NCBI GenBank assembly: GCA_016906335.1
Contig: JADEYG010000007.1
Location: forward strand, 1,876,001-1,940,000
Direction: 5' to 3'
DNA length: 64,000 nt
DNA from: Novakomyces olei
Lineage: Eukaryota > Ascomycota > Novakomycetes > Novakomycetales > Novakomycetaceae
The notes below the pieces were generated by a model. That model was not told the origin of the DNA. It saw only the letters and a program-made list of their open reading frames with translations, and made no database searches. A program made the position numbers and the translations under genes. Of the stretch, positions 44,394 through 55,918 are shown piece after piece (position 1 is the first letter of the stretch; every line of letters begins with the position of its first letter).

Positions 44394-47300
44394 ATGGCAG
44401 CGGCCGAAGACGATATTGTCTCGGTTCATCCCACCCGCGACCAGCAGTCACCGTCCTCTAATGAGACAGAGGGAGATTCTCTAGTAGAAAAGAAAGACGA
44501 CACAGTTCTTCAACGCGATGCCTCTATCGAAAGTGGAATTACGGACAAAAAGGCGCATTCACCAGATGAAGCTGATCCTTTAGCCCGTTACACTCCACAT
44601 CAACGCGAGCTTATTTTAAAACAAACCGATCTCGGCCGCCGCGACAAGGGCAAAGTCTCCTTTCGAGAAATGACCCGCTTTCGCACTCCGCTCGATACCT
44701 TTTTGGAAATCGCTGGGCTAATAACTGCGATTGCTGCCGGTGTGGCGCTTCCTATCATGACAATCGTTTTCGGAAGTTTGACCCAGACTTTTGCCAACTT
44801 TTTCAATCCAGCAAGTACAATGACACCGGGTGAATTTCAGCATCAGGTAAATCATTTTACTCTGTACTTTGTTTATATTGCTGTTGCAGTATTTGGAACT
44901 ACGTACATATATACTGTCAGCTTTATCGTTTCTGGTGAACGGCTCACAAAGGCCGTTCGTGAAAATTACGTATGTGCTATTATGAGACAAAACATTGGTT
45001 ATTTCGACAAACTTGGTGCCGGAGAGATAACTACGCGTATCACTTCAGATACTGATTTGATTCTTGATGGTATTAGTGAAAAAGTGGGTCTTTCCGTCAT
45101 GGCTATCTCCACGTTTATTAGTGCCTTTGTCGTGGCAATGGTGAGATCGTGGAAATTGACGCTAATCGTTATTACCATGGTTCCTGCGCTCGTTGGTGGC
45201 ATGGGCTTTTGTGGACGCAAAATTGCTTACTATACGAATTTGAGTCTTGTGAATTTCAGCCATGGAAACACCCTCGCCGAGGAAGTTATTGGCACAATCC
45301 GCAATGCTAAAGCCTTTGGCACCCAGGAAAAACTGGCCGATTTATTCGACGGATACTTGGCACTCGCACTAAAAGACGGGCATAAGCGAGCGCTTTTTAC
45401 TGGCATCATGATGGGCACAATCTTTTTCGTTATTTACAGTGGCTATGCACTTGCTTTCTGGGAAGGATCTCGATTGCTTGTATGGAACGAATTGACAGTT
45501 GGAGCAGTTGTTACTGTGTTTTTCAGTGTTTTAATTGGCAGTTTCTCGCTGGGTCATTTGGCTCCTAACCTGGAGGCCTTCCACTCTGCCTCAGCTGCCG
45601 CTCAAAAGATCTTTGAGACTATTGACAGGGATACTCCGATCGATGCTACTTCGGACGAGGGTGAAGTGATTACAGATGATTTCAAGGGCCGAATTGATCT
45701 ACGAGATATCATGTTTGTGTACCCTTCAAGGCCTGAAGTAGTGGTCTCGGAACACCTGAACCTAACGATACCCGTGGGCAAAGTGACCGCCCTGGTTGGA
45801 GCCTCCGGCAGTGGGAAATCGACAATTATTGGCATGATTGAACGGTTCTATGACCCAATAGAGGGAGAAATACTTGTAGACGGTCGTCCCCTGCCGGACT
45901 TGAACCTGAAATGGTGGCGTCGTCAGATTTCTCTGGTCAGCCAGGAGCCGATCTTGTTTGCCACGTCTGTTTTTGACAATGTTGCGCATGGATTAATCGG
46001 CACAGAGCTGGAACACGCCAGTGAAAAAGAGCGAAAGGCTGCCGTTGAAGAGGCCTGTCAAATGGCCAATGCCCATGATTTTATTACACAATTACCAGAG
46101 GGATATGATACAGTGCTGGGTGAGCTTGGGATGCTTTTGTCTGGCGGTCAAAAGCAGCGTATCGCTATTGCTCGTGCTGTAGTTAAAAACCCAAAGGTTT
46201 TGCTACTGGATGAGGCCACTAGTGCCCTGGACACGAAATCAGAGGGAATTGTTCAGGACGCCCTCGACCGGGCCAGCCAGTCTCGCACTACTGTTGTAAT
46301 TGCTCATCGCTTAAGTACGATCAAGAACGCTGATAATATTATCGTTATGTCTGCTGGTAAAATCATCGAGCAGGGCAAACACTTTGACCTCATTGACAGA
46401 AAAGGAGCGTACTACAGTCTTGTGCAGGCGCAAGAAATTGCTCAGCAGTCACAGCAGCAGCAACACGAGGCCCAGCTGGCTAATGTTGCAGCTAGTCCTC
46501 ATTCTAACGATACAAAAGACGCTGGAGTGGCGGCACAAAGGGTCCGCACGGATAGGTCAGTGCGGACGATTGAGAGTGTATATGAAAATGCTCGGGAGGA
46601 TAGCAATGCTATTGGCGGTGTGAAGCCCAGGGAATATTCGACTGCTTATCTGATCTACACTATCTTCCGACTCAACAAGCCAGAGTGGCCCTGGATGGTT
46701 CTGGGACTGATTGGCTCAGTTCTTGCAGGGGCAGTTTATTGCGCTCAGGCTCTGGTTTTTGCCCATTTGATTCAAGCATTTTCTGTCTACGTGCCCGATG
46801 TGCCCGAGTCTATACATCACGTAAGACACAACGCGAACGTATTCTCTCTTGTGTTTTTCATGGTGGCTATTGTAGAGTTTTTTGGTTATTTTATTATGAG
46901 CTTTTTCTTTGGTCTTTGTTCGGAGATTCTTGTGCGCAGGGTAAGGCTCAACCTTTTCCGAACAATATTACGCCAAGATGTTAGTTTTTTCGATCGGGAG
47001 GAGAATAAAACCGGTGCTCTGACATCTCTTCTGGCCACCGAGGCCAGTGACATGCAAGGCCTGGGAGGGACAACTCTGGGCACAATCATTTCTACCTTGG
47101 TCAATTTAATCTCTGGAGCAGTTTTGTCCATTGCTTTTGCCTGGAAACTGGGACTTGTTTGTCTTGCTACGACGCCAATCATGGTGGTAGCAGGCTACCT
47201 GCGGTTTGCCATGATCAACAAGTTTCGTGCCCGATCAAAATCGGCTTACCAGCGATCGGCCGAGTATGCTTGTGAGGCAGCTGCTTCTATTCGTACGGTT

Positions 47301-48449
47301 GTCTCTTTGACGCGGGAGGCAGATGTCTTTCAGACTTATTCCAAGAGACTAGAGGCGCCTGTGCAAGAGGGCCTACGTTCCACTTTGGTTACCAGTATTT
47401 TGTTTGCCTGCTGCCAGGCTATCACTTTCCTTATTTCTGCCCTCGGGTTCTGGTACGGGTGTACTTTACTGAAGACACGGGAGTACGGGCTGATTCAGTT
47501 CTTTGTGTGCTTTGTAGCCGTTACATTTGGAGCTCAGGGAGCTGGTCAATTTTTCTCCTTTGCCCCCGACATGTCAAAGGCAAGAAGCTCCGCCAAAACT
47601 GTGCTTGCCCTTATGGAAAACCCTGTGCAAATTGATACCTGGAGCGATAAAGGTGAGCATTTTGCGAGTAATGAAAAGGATGGCACAAATGCTTCTCAGT
47701 ATGGGCAAGTCGAGTTTCGTAACGTTCATTTCCGCTACCCTCAGCGGCTTCATGTCCCCGTTCTGCGTGGCCTCAATCTTACTGTTCGACAGGGCCAGTA
47801 CGCGGCTCTAGTAGGAGCGTCAGGCTGTGGCAAAAGCACAACGATTGGCCTTGTCGAGCGGTTCTACGATCCTCAGCAGGGCGAAGTGTACATCGATGGC
47901 CAGAACGTGGCTGATTTGAATGTGAATGAGCTGCGATCACAGATATCTCTTGTCTCCCAGGAGCCAACACTCTACCAGGGCACTATTAAATTCAACATCT
48001 TACTCGGAGCCAATCGGCCCGATGTCGGAGATGATGAGATTGTGCGTGCGTGCCGGGATGCGAATATCCATGAATTTATAATGTCCCTGCCTCAGGGCTA
48101 CGAGACAATGTGTGGCCAAAAGGGCAGTGCCCTGTCTGGCGGGCAAAAGCAGAGGATTGCTATTGCCCGAGCTCTTATCAGGAATCCACGTATCCTCCTT
48201 CTTGACGAGGCTACGAGTGCACTGGACTCTGAGTCGGAAAAGGTTGTACAGACTGCTCTTGATAGAGCTGCGCGTGGACGTACGACTATTGCCGTGGCCC
48301 ATAGACTGAGCACCATTCAGAATGCGGATATTATTTACGTGTTTGATCGGGGTGTTGTTGCTGAACAGGGCACTCACAGCGAACTCATTGCTCAACGTGG
48401 TCGGTACTACGAACTGGTTATTCAGCAGTCACTGGAAAAAAGCGCCTAA
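44394..48449 (+). CDS. ABCB full-size multidrug transporter (P-glycoprotein/Pmd1/Ste6 type)
   Basis: Single exon, 1351 residues, arranged TMD-NBD-TMD-NBD. NBD1 has Walker A GASGSGKST near residue 467, signature LSGGQKQRIAIARA and Walker B VLLLDEATSALD. NBD2 has GASGCGKST near 1140, LSGGQKQRIAIARAL and ILLLDEATSALD. Both sites are canonical, unlike the PDR neighbour. Each TMD has six segments; the linker after NBD1 holds a Gln-rich patch (QQSQQQQ). The N-terminus is a polar cytosolic extension of about 95 residues. It should export hydrophobic compounds or, if Ste6-like, a lipidated peptide. Substrate unknown. Confidence 0.95.
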   Translation: MAAAEDDIVSVHPTRDQQSPSSNETEGDSLVEKKDDTVLQRDASIESGITDKKAHSPDEADPLARYTPHQRELILKQTDLGRRDKGKVSFREMTRFRTPLDTFLEIAGLITAIAAGVALPIMTIVFGSLTQTFANFFNPASTMTPGEFQHQVNHFTLYFVYIAVAVFGTTYIYTVSFIVSGERLTKAVRENYVCAIMRQNIGYFDKLGAGEITTRITSDTDLILDGISEKVGLSVMAISTFISAFVVAMVRSWKLTLIVITMVPALVGGMGFCGRKIAYYTNLSLVNFSHGNTLAEEVIGTIRNAKAFGTQEKLADLFDGYLALALKDGHKRALFTGIMMGTIFFVIYSGYALAFWEGSRLLVWNELTVGAVVTVFFSVLIGSFSLGHLAPNLEAFHSASAAAQKIFETIDRDTPIDATSDEGEVITDDFKGRIDLRDIMFVYPSRPEVVVSEHLNLTIPVGKVTALVGASGSGKSTIIGMIERFYDPIEGEILVDGRPLPDLNLKWWRRQISLVSQEPILFATSVFDNVAHGLIGTELEHASEKERKAAVEEACQMANAHDFITQLPEGYDTVLGELGMLLSGGQKQRIAIARAVVKNPKVLLLDEATSALDTKSEGIVQDALDRASQSRTTVVIAHRLSTIKNADNIIVMSAGKIIEQGKHFDLIDRKGAYYSLVQAQEIAQQSQQQQHEAQLANVAASPHSNDTKDAGVAAQRVRTDRSVRTIESVYENAREDSNAIGGVKPREYSTAYLIYTIFRLNKPEWPWMVLGLIGSVLAGAVYCAQALVFAHLIQAFSVYVPDVPESIHHVRHNANVFSLVFFMVAIVEFFGYFIMSFFFGLCSEILVRRVRLNLFRTILRQDVSFFDREENKTGALTSLLATEASDMQGLGGTTLGTIISTLVNLISGAVLSIAFAWKLGLVCLATTPIMVVAGYLRFAMINKFRARSKSAYQRSAEYACEAAASIRTVVSLTREADVFQTYSKRLEAPVQEGLRSTLVTSILFACCQAITFLISALGFWYGCTLLKTREYGLIQFFVCFVAVTFGAQGAGQFFSFAPDMSKARSSAKTVLALMENPVQIDTWSDKGEHFASNEKDGTNASQYGQVEFRNVHFRYPQRLHVPVLRGLNLTVRQGQYAALVGASGCGKSTTIGLVERFYDPQQGEVYIDGQNVADLNVNELRSQISLVSQEPTLYQGTIKFNILLGANRPDVGDDEIVRACRDANIHEFIMSLPQGYETMCGQKGSALSGGQKQRIAIARALIRNPRILLLDEATSALDSESEKVVQTALDRAARGRTTIAVAHRLSTIQNADIIYVFDRGVVAEQGTHSELIAQRGRYYELVIQQSLEKSA

Positions 48450-49150
48450 TTCGACTGGCTCAAATGATCCATTTCTCTGCATGCGTGTGTATATAATGTG
48501 AATATAGTAGTATATAATTAATACCTTTAAACAACAGAAAGGCCAGAGTATTCGTTTCGTATATTTTTATTTCGTATATTTTTTTAAAATATATTTTTAT
48601 TTGATATATATTTATTGTTGTGATTGCAGGTTAAAAGTTGTTCTTATGGTTGCATAATTGAATTCAAAATTCAGGAAAACTTTAGCAGAATCTCCCAAAG
48701 ATCTAAGAGTTCACTTGACTTGTCCGACTAAAAAACTAATACTAAACTGAGAGCCAATAAAGCTAAAGTCGAGTATGAGACACGCACGATAGATGTCTGA
48801 ATTAGGAATAGAGTAAGCAAAAGATAATATGAAGGAATAGATTCATATTTCAATATTTATTTTAAGTATATCTATATCGTATATAATTATTTCTAATGTA
48901 TTTATTTCATTCTCGTGTATTAATTGTGATACAGCATCGATCGGTATATTTTCGCATTGTTTTATTTTACTGATGCTATACTCCGTATGCGAATGGGATG
49001 TTATTTATACTTTTTATGGAGATATAGCACATATAACCAATCGCACGAGTGGAGAGCCCAAACGAGCCCACCGAGATCTGATAAATTCCATTTCATTTCA
49101 ATTCTATTATTTAATTATTATTTTGGCCCGCAGTATTTTGCTCCGTGATT
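48450..49150. other. Spacer ABCB / mitochondrial carrier
   Basis: 0.7 kb, AT-rich, with a repeated TTCGTATATTTTTATTTCG-like segment (48556-48590). No gene recognised. Confidence 0.4.
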
Positions 49151-50667
49151 ATGTCGGCCGCTCCGTCTCCAGCAGCGGCAACGCCGCCTCCAGCCCCCAA
49201 ATCAATTCCGTTCTATATCTCTTTTGGAGCTGGAGCTATCGCTGGCATCAGCGAGGTATGCGACTTGATGTGTTTGTCGCTTCACTAACGCACGTTCTAG
49301 ATTATTACAATGTATCCTTTGGATGTGGTAACATACAAGCCTTTTGAGAATTTCGTCTGATCCGGGGGCAATTGCCTTTTTCTTAGGTCAAAACTCGGTT
49401 CCAGTTGTCTACTGGGAAGGCTGAATACTCTGGCATGCTGGACTGTGTACAAAAGATTGTCCGGCAAGAAGGGTTCTCTCGGCTTTATCGTGGAATTCTG
49501 GCGCCTATTCTAATGGAAGCGCCCAAGAGGTATGCCTTGAATTTTAGTTTGTATCGTTCGGCGCTTAAATGACTCTGGTCCATGCTAGTTTAGCCTGGCT
49601 CTGTCTTTAGTGACGGCCTTTATCTGTTTATTCTGACAGTATTCTAGGGCTACCAAGTTTGCTGCTAACGATGAGTGGGGCAAATTCTTCCGTGGTCAGT
49701 TTCATACAGATAAAATGACTCAGGGATTGTCTGTACTGACGGGTGCTTTTGCTGGCGCTACCGAGTCATTTATTGTTGTTCCTTTTGAGGTATGATTCAG
49801 TTGAATAGGATGATTTTGGTTGTTTAATTTGGTCATTTTGGTTATGTTTTTTGGGAGGCGGGCCATTGCAACCTTATTGCCACGTATCTTTGAGTGATCA
49901 CTCCAAACCGACGCTCATTTATCTCCCTTGGTTTGTTTTTATTCTAGCATGCCCTATCAGACTTGCCACAGAATGGCTTCATTTTAGTGCACGTTTGCTA
50001 TTGAACAATTCTCATTTACCGAATCATTGAAGTTATTTCTATTATTTTTTATTTCTGTCATTGCTTATTTCCATCATTAATACCCACAATTATCTCGAAC
50101 CCTTTGGCCTTTTTAGTTCAAGTTTGAGCATCCTTCTCGGCTAATACCCAGCTTGTCAAAATCCGTCTGCAGGACAGAGCTTCAGCCGGTCGTTACTCTG
50201 GAACACTGGATTGTGTGCGCAAAATTATCTCACAGGAGGGTGTATTAGCCCTGTACAATGGATTGGAGGCGACCATGTGGCGTCATATCACATGGAACGC
50301 CGGCTATTTTGGTCTTATTCATACTGTACGTCGCTCGCTGCCCAAGGCGGAGTCGAAGAAAGGCGAATTGAGGAATAACTTTATTGCTGGAGCTATTGGA
50401 GGCACTTTTGGAACGGCCCTTAATACTCCTTTTGACGTTGTAAAGTCACGTATCCAAAACTCGGTTCGAGTTGCTGGCCAGACTCCGAAATACAACTGGA
50501 CCTTCCCCGCTCTGGCTACTGTGGCCAGGGAGGAAGGCGTTCGCAGCCTTTATAAGGGATTTGCTCCAAAGGTTTTGCGTTTGGGACCTGGTGGCGGTAT
50601 TCTTCTCGTCATTTACGACTGGGCTACTAGAAACCTGATGCTGTTGCGAGACAAGTATGCCGCTTAG
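49151..50667 (+). CDS. ODC1: Mitochondrial 2-oxodicarboxylate carrier
   Basis: Exons 49151-49255, 49301-49327 (27 nt), 49387-49529, 49648-49789 and 50152-50667 give 310 residues, the length of yeast Odc1. Three carrier repeats carry PLDVVKTR, PFELVKIR and PFDVVKSR. The regions ATMWRHITWNAGYFG, GGTFGTALNTPFDVVKSRIQ and LYKGFAPKVLRLGPGGGILL are specific to the Odc1/Odc2 group. It exchanges 2-oxoglutarate and 2-oxoadipate across the inner mitochondrial membrane, linking to lysine and glutamate synthesis. The 27-nt internal exon encodes IITMYPL plus Asp-Val and splits the first signature motif. Confidence 0.92.
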
Positions 50668-51120
50668 GATTGTTGTAGAGAACAAAAAAATTTTGTAATC
50701 TCTTTATTGTGCAGCGTACGTCATTGCTATGCCTATGTGTAACGTTAAAAGTCCAGCAACTCTCCTGGGATCATGTAGACGGGCTTCTACCAATTTGTAG
50801 CTTTGAGTAGCTCCTATATTCGCCCTTGAATTTGTCCATTCGAGCGCTGTTCTCTAGCTGATAGCCACTTGATAATTGAACAAATGCAAGTATATCGCAG
50901 TATGACGCTGCTACAGAGCTTACAGGCACATGAGACGATTTGACCATGCATGCTTTATTAAACTATTAGGTTGTGAAAAGAACGTAAAGTTCGGGATACA
51001 AGCATTAATGTAGCAGTGTAACCGACGACTGAACGGGTATAATAGACACGAAGTTTGTAAAATAGCGTTTCATAAAGCCCAAATCCAAAAGCAACGTGAT
51101 CCATTTTCGCAACCGAGAAT
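50668..51120. other. Convergent spacer ODC / RPL39
   Basis: 453 bp between convergent genes. No feature recognised. Confidence 0.4.
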
Positions 51121-51329
51121 TCAAATGTTGAGCTTTGTTCTGGAATACATTAGTACCGTGATGTTTGTCAACACAAATGAGCCAAAACTTACCGGCGCCA
51201 GTTCCGTCGGCGGGCGTTATATTGGATGCGGTTACCAGTACGCATACGGATCCATTGAGGGATAGGGCGGTTCTGTCGCTGCGCCTTGGCGAGCTTCACC
51301 TTTGTGCGAAAAGACTTGTGAGACGGCAT
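51121..51329 (-). CDS. RPL39: Large-subunit ribosomal protein eL39
   Basis: Exons 51193-51329 and 51121-51139 give exactly 51 residues, the universal eL39 length. It reads [40 protein letters not shown], and ends RRTKLNI; the last six residues come from a 19-nt final exon. The 53-nt intron has donor GTAAGT and branch TACTAAT 10 nt before the AG. eL39 lines the exit tunnel of the 60S subunit. Homol-E/D-type boxes lie 85-104 bp upstream. It is easily missed because the coding exons are so short. Confidence 0.97.
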
Positions 51330-51413
51330 TGTGGCAATTGCTCAAAAGTACCGTTCTGTGATTGCTGTATTGTCGTTTTGTGTATACTGCGCTTTCGTAG
51401 TGTGTGGTGGCTG

Positions 51414-51433
51414 TGTGACTGTGCCCTACCCTA
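51414..51433 (-). promoter_or_regulatory. Homol-E/Homol-D boxes of RPL39
   Basis: On the minus strand TAGGGTAGGG (51433-51424) is followed 2 bp later by CAGTCACA (51421-51414), a perfect Homol-D. The start codon is at 51329. Same order and orientation as at RPL28. Confidence 0.8.
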
Positions 51434-52761
51434 CTTTTGGCTTACTTGTGAATGATCATTTTATTACGCAGTGGTAATATCTTAATGATTAAAATTCACT
51501 AATTGTTAATTAATTTGTGCGTCTGCCTTTGGGATGACATTGGGATGGTAAGTAATACTACTGTATGCTACTGTTTATGTTTAGCATATCACGTAAATAA
51601 ATGCCCACTACTTAAGGATTTGGGGTTATCAAGTTATGTTGAAATGTACCATTTATTGCATACTCTAAAATTCACGGCTCAGTCCACGACCCAAGACAGT
51701 CTTTTTTAAAAAAAATCACTGGCCGTCTCCCGATTATTGTGTGTATATACGGCCTGTATATCATTTTATTTTATTTTATTTTATTTTATTTTATTTTATT
51801 TTATTTTATTTTATTTTATTTTATTTTATTTTATTTTATTTTATTTTATTTTATTTTATTTTATTTTATTTTATTTTATTATATTTTATTATATTTTATT
51901 TTATTTTATTTTATTATATTTTATTTTATTTTATTTTATTTTATTTTATTTTATTTTATTTTATTTTATTTTATTTTATTTTATTTTATTTTATTTTATT
52001 TTATTTTATTTTATTTTATTTTATTTTATATTATATTATATTATTTTATTTTAATTTATTTTAATTTATTTTAATTTATTTTAATTTATTTTAATTTATT
52101 TTAATTTATTTTAATTTAATTTATTTATTCAAGCCTCTTGCTGACCCATAAAGTCTGCTTGTTTTTGATAGTGTCGCAAACACAAACCGTATTACAACCC
52201 GCCATTTGTATATTCCTGGTAGGTTGTGGCAAGAATTCAATCTCGAATATGGGCTGGTCAATTTTCACGTATCCCAAGCAGACACGGAACTATTAGAATG
52301 ACAAGTCGCAAAATAAGCTCTTGCTGCTCTGCCGTAAAGCCTGCCAGGCACACTAAGCGTTTACAAATTTATCTTTATCATCCATCACTAATATTTTTTT
52401 TATGTGTATTATTATAAACTAGCTCCATGGATCAAGAGAATGTGCCGTAAAAGATAATGGAAACAATGAAAAAATATTGAAAAGCAAAGGCAACAAGCGC
52501 AACGACAATAGGGACTTCGAATCTTACAAAGCCCTCTTTCAACTATAAAGAAATGGCACTTGCATCTGCGTGTGCCGGTGTGAGAGTAAGCACGTAGTAC
52601 TTGAAGGCCTGTGATGCCCTCTGGCATTTGTATAGAAATAACAATAAATAAATAATAAAGTGATAAATGAATAAATATAAATACTAAAATATGAGAAATA
52701 AAAAAATGAGATACGCAGTCAGGGCAGGCAAACCGTTGACATCAGTCCTTCATCTCTGAAT
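51434..52761. other. Spacer RPL39 / NAP1
   Basis: 1.3 kb. Contains the pentanucleotide array; the flanks hold no recognised gene. The region next to NAP1 (52620-52761) is its 3' UTR. Confidence 0.45.
51763..52129 (+). repeat. (ATTTT)n pentanucleotide array
   Basis: About 265 bp of near-perfect ATTTT (roughly 52 copies with a few ATATTTT interruptions), then an ATATTAT transition and about 90 bp of the derived 10-mer TTTTAATTTA. Open frames through it are artefacts of the repeat. Confidence 0.95.
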
Positions 52762-54402
52762 TTACTGCTGACGGCACTCGCCAGGATCCTGCTTGAACTT
52801 CCGGTTTGCTGCCGCGCTTCCGCCTTCTTCAGCGTCATCGTCGTCATCATCACCGTCATCGTCCTCGTCGTCATTCTCACTGTAATCCTCATCAGTGAAC
52901 TCATCCTCGTCCTCCTCTGCAAAATCATCGTCCCCTTCTTCGTATCTCAGAGCGGCACCAGTGAACCAATCTACTGCATGAGGTACAAGCTTGTCTTTGA
53001 TTTCCTCGCCAATCTCAAAATCTTCCGCAAATGAGAGCAAGAATTCATTGCCATCCTCATTCTCATCATCCTCAAAAGACCGCGGGGTGAAGAAGTTGAA
53101 GAAGGATTCCGTCGGCAGTTCTGTCTTGACAATACGCGTCTGTTTTGTGTCTGTTTCAGTTAGTCTCTGTAAATAATTGATGAGATAGATATATATTATG
53201 TAAACATACGTTTGTTACGTTGCTTCTTTGTCTCGACTCGTACAGTCAAATTGTTGCCAGACTTCCATTTGATTTCGTCGCCATCAGCGCTATTCAGAGT
53301 CATATGCTCGGAATCACCGTCTTCCACTTCATAAAAATACTTCTTTGTAAGAACCTTGTTCTCAAAGAATTCATTTGGCTCAAAGACAAAGTTCAGCTGG
53401 AATCCCGTCTCACTCGTATCTAAGACCTTGATATCCGTCAGGTGATGCAAGGCCTCCTCGTCCCGTGAGGTAATGATATCAGACAGGGATACAATATTCT
53501 TCATGGCAGTCAGCCAAAAGTCGGGAATACCCTTAATGTCCTTTGAAGCAGAGGCTTCCTCGCCTTCTTCATCTTCCGCTCCTTCTTTGTCCTCACTTTC
53601 TTCTGTCTCACCGTCATCCGCGGCTTCATCTTCTTCGCCAATACCCAAGGCAGCACTGTCTTTGGCTTCTGCCTTCTTGCCCTTCTTCACCTCGTCGACA
53701 GTTGGCTCCTCGCTGCCAGAAATGATAGCAGCACGACGTTCGTAGAGCGGACGGTGCTTCTCTAAGTACTTTCTCTCGAGCTCAACAATTTCTTTGCGGA
53801 ACTGTGCCTCGATAGCCGCGTTCTCGAGTTGAATGCCTTTCAATCCAGAGATACGACGGCGGACCGAAGCTGGCAGACTTTCAATATAGCCAGAAGAAGC
53901 TCCAACTAGAGTGCTGAGCTTCCCCTGCATGGCATTCAAAAGTTGCGGGTTCATAGAGATGAGATTACCGGCACGTTCATCTAAACACAAATGAAAACGT
54001 CAAGCGACGGACAAAGCCGTGCACAAAAAAATATGGTTAGCTCAGGTTTTACAATAGAAGAGAAATTTTAAGGATTCAAGAACATAGATAGAAATGTACA
54101 TGTCCAAGTGCATAGACCATCGAATGTTTAAAAAACTCGACGTTGGCAAATTCGATGTTTGACGAATAATTTGCAACAAATTTGAATAATTTATTCGCTG
54201 ATCAAATCAAGAAAATGCTGCTATTTGTCTTGCCAAAGCAGTATTAAGGAAAGGAAAGAACAAATATACCTTCGTGGCCTTCTGGGATCGATTCAACTCC
54301 GGGTGGTTTGGCTCCAGCAATAGGAGCCTGATTATTGGCCGGTGTGTTTTGCGGTGTGGGCGCAGAGCGGTTCGAGCCTTTGATGTTGACGTGCTCCACC
54401 AT
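52762..54402 (-). CDS. NAP1: Nucleosome assembly protein 1
   Basis: Exons 54270-54402, 53210-53980 and 52762-53150 give 430 residues (yeast Nap1 is 417). The NAP fold is clear: LPASVRRRISGLKGIQLENAAIEAQFRKEIVELERKY, RRAAIISG, GIPDFWLTAMKN, LTDIKV, GFQLNFVFEPNEFFENKVLTKKYF, SFFNFFTPRSFED, EIGEEIKDKLVPHAVDWFTG and a long Asp/Glu tail. Nap1 chaperones H2A-H2B and binds mitotic cyclin. The 3' splice of intron 2 is the CAG at 53151-53153, placed by a CTAAC branch site and by phase. Divergent from MYO2. Confidence 0.95.
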
Positions 54403-55918
54403 TTTTAAGATATTGATCAAGGTCAAGCGCCGTCAAGTAACAAAAAACGCAGGGTAGATCAAACGGAGAGGTAAAGAACTGTTGTAGTCGTTACGTGAAC
54501 TCCCACGATCTGTGCTAAACGAGCGTGGCGGCTATATCACGCAAACAGCCAGCAAATGGCACGTTACTCAACCCTTCTTTCCGCTGCAGTTTCAGAGAAC
54601 GAGTACGCTTGCGCAGAGGACCAAGAAGCTATTTTCTCTTTTCACGAATGAAAAAGCCGCGTGGAGGGGATAAATATCGTGTACGGCTAGTTTTTTCTTC
54701 CTCTCCCTCTTTACTATAATATTAGTCAGAGAATATACCGTGGTTTTTAAGTATAGTTTTAGTAGGCTCGATCTGCAATTTTCTTTGGAGCGCGTACTAG
54801 TTAGTCTCCACTACCACAATATAAATGCCACTATATTATCATTGGGGAGAGTTTCGGGTAAAAACCAGCCCACAGAAATAATGCTAGAATATTAACGTAC
54901 ACAGACAGCTCTGAAACCCGCCTGCATTATTGAGGAAGGACGTTTATTTCAAATAATTAATATACGGAAAGACCGTTAGAGGCTCACGATCCGTATGCTA
55001 ATGTCTTACGTTTGGTTTTTACGCATTCCGTATTTAATATCGCGCTGCAGCTGCATTAGGGCTCGCTTTAAATACAGTTATTTAGATAAATATTCGACCA
55101 AAAATATTGTTCGTTTCTGTGGATTTTGAAACCCGACCCAAGATTAGTATACTCGAATCCAATGCAAGGCACGTTGTTTCCTGCACGCACACCAGTCCAG
55201 TGTGGGCTCACACACAGGTGTCGATGAAAAGTGTATATAAAGGGGCAGATATTTGCACAGTAAGCAACATTAAGTCACAACAGCGATTTCGTCTAGTTGT
55301 AAAAGGCAAAGCAAAGCAAAGCATCAACATGTTTATAATACTATACTATGTAATGGACTAGCGCATTTCAACCGCTCAAGAGCACCTACAACGGGCCATG
55401 TACCTCGAGCGGGGAAGGAAGAAAAAATGGGATATCTAGACAAAGGAGCCATACTTGTAGCGAACAAGTTAAACATGATTTCCATTGCCTGCGTGAACCC
55501 TGCCTCCCTGTGCCGGTAAACCCTAAACTTTGATTATCAAGCAAGCATTGCTTGACCTTTAGCTGCGTACCGTCTAATCATAAGCAAACCCAGTCAACTA
55601 GTCAACAACTACACGCTGGACACGTATATATTATGGTTATTCCCAGGGTTTTCTGCCAGGAGAAGAACAACATTCCTCTGACCAAGCAATAATATAATCA
55701 GAGGCAGCGCTGGAGCATTGAACAACACGCAAACGTGATAGCGCAGAGCGCATAATTGCAGCAAAGCCGTGGTAGAAGACTGCGCCGGAGCTCCGGCCAG
55801 TGTTGCATTTACCCTGAAAATTTCAAAAATTTCAGTTCAAGGCATTCACGGGAAACGTTGGTGTGGGCAGTAATAATTCTCAAACCGACGCGACGGTTTT
55901 CTCCCTAGATCCTGGTGA
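54403..55918. other. Divergent region NAP1 / MYO2
   Basis: 1.5 kb. Contains AAACCCTAAA near 55519. Short open frames here have no family resemblance or splice support. I recognise no gene. Confidence 0.45.

Noticed and set aside
51737-52074. Long open frames of Phe/Ile/Leu/Tyr repeats
   Set aside because: They arise only because the ATTTT array lacks stops in three frames.
52412-52627. 71-codon Cys/His-rich frame on the minus strand
   Set aside because: Composition looks random and no splice or family support exists.
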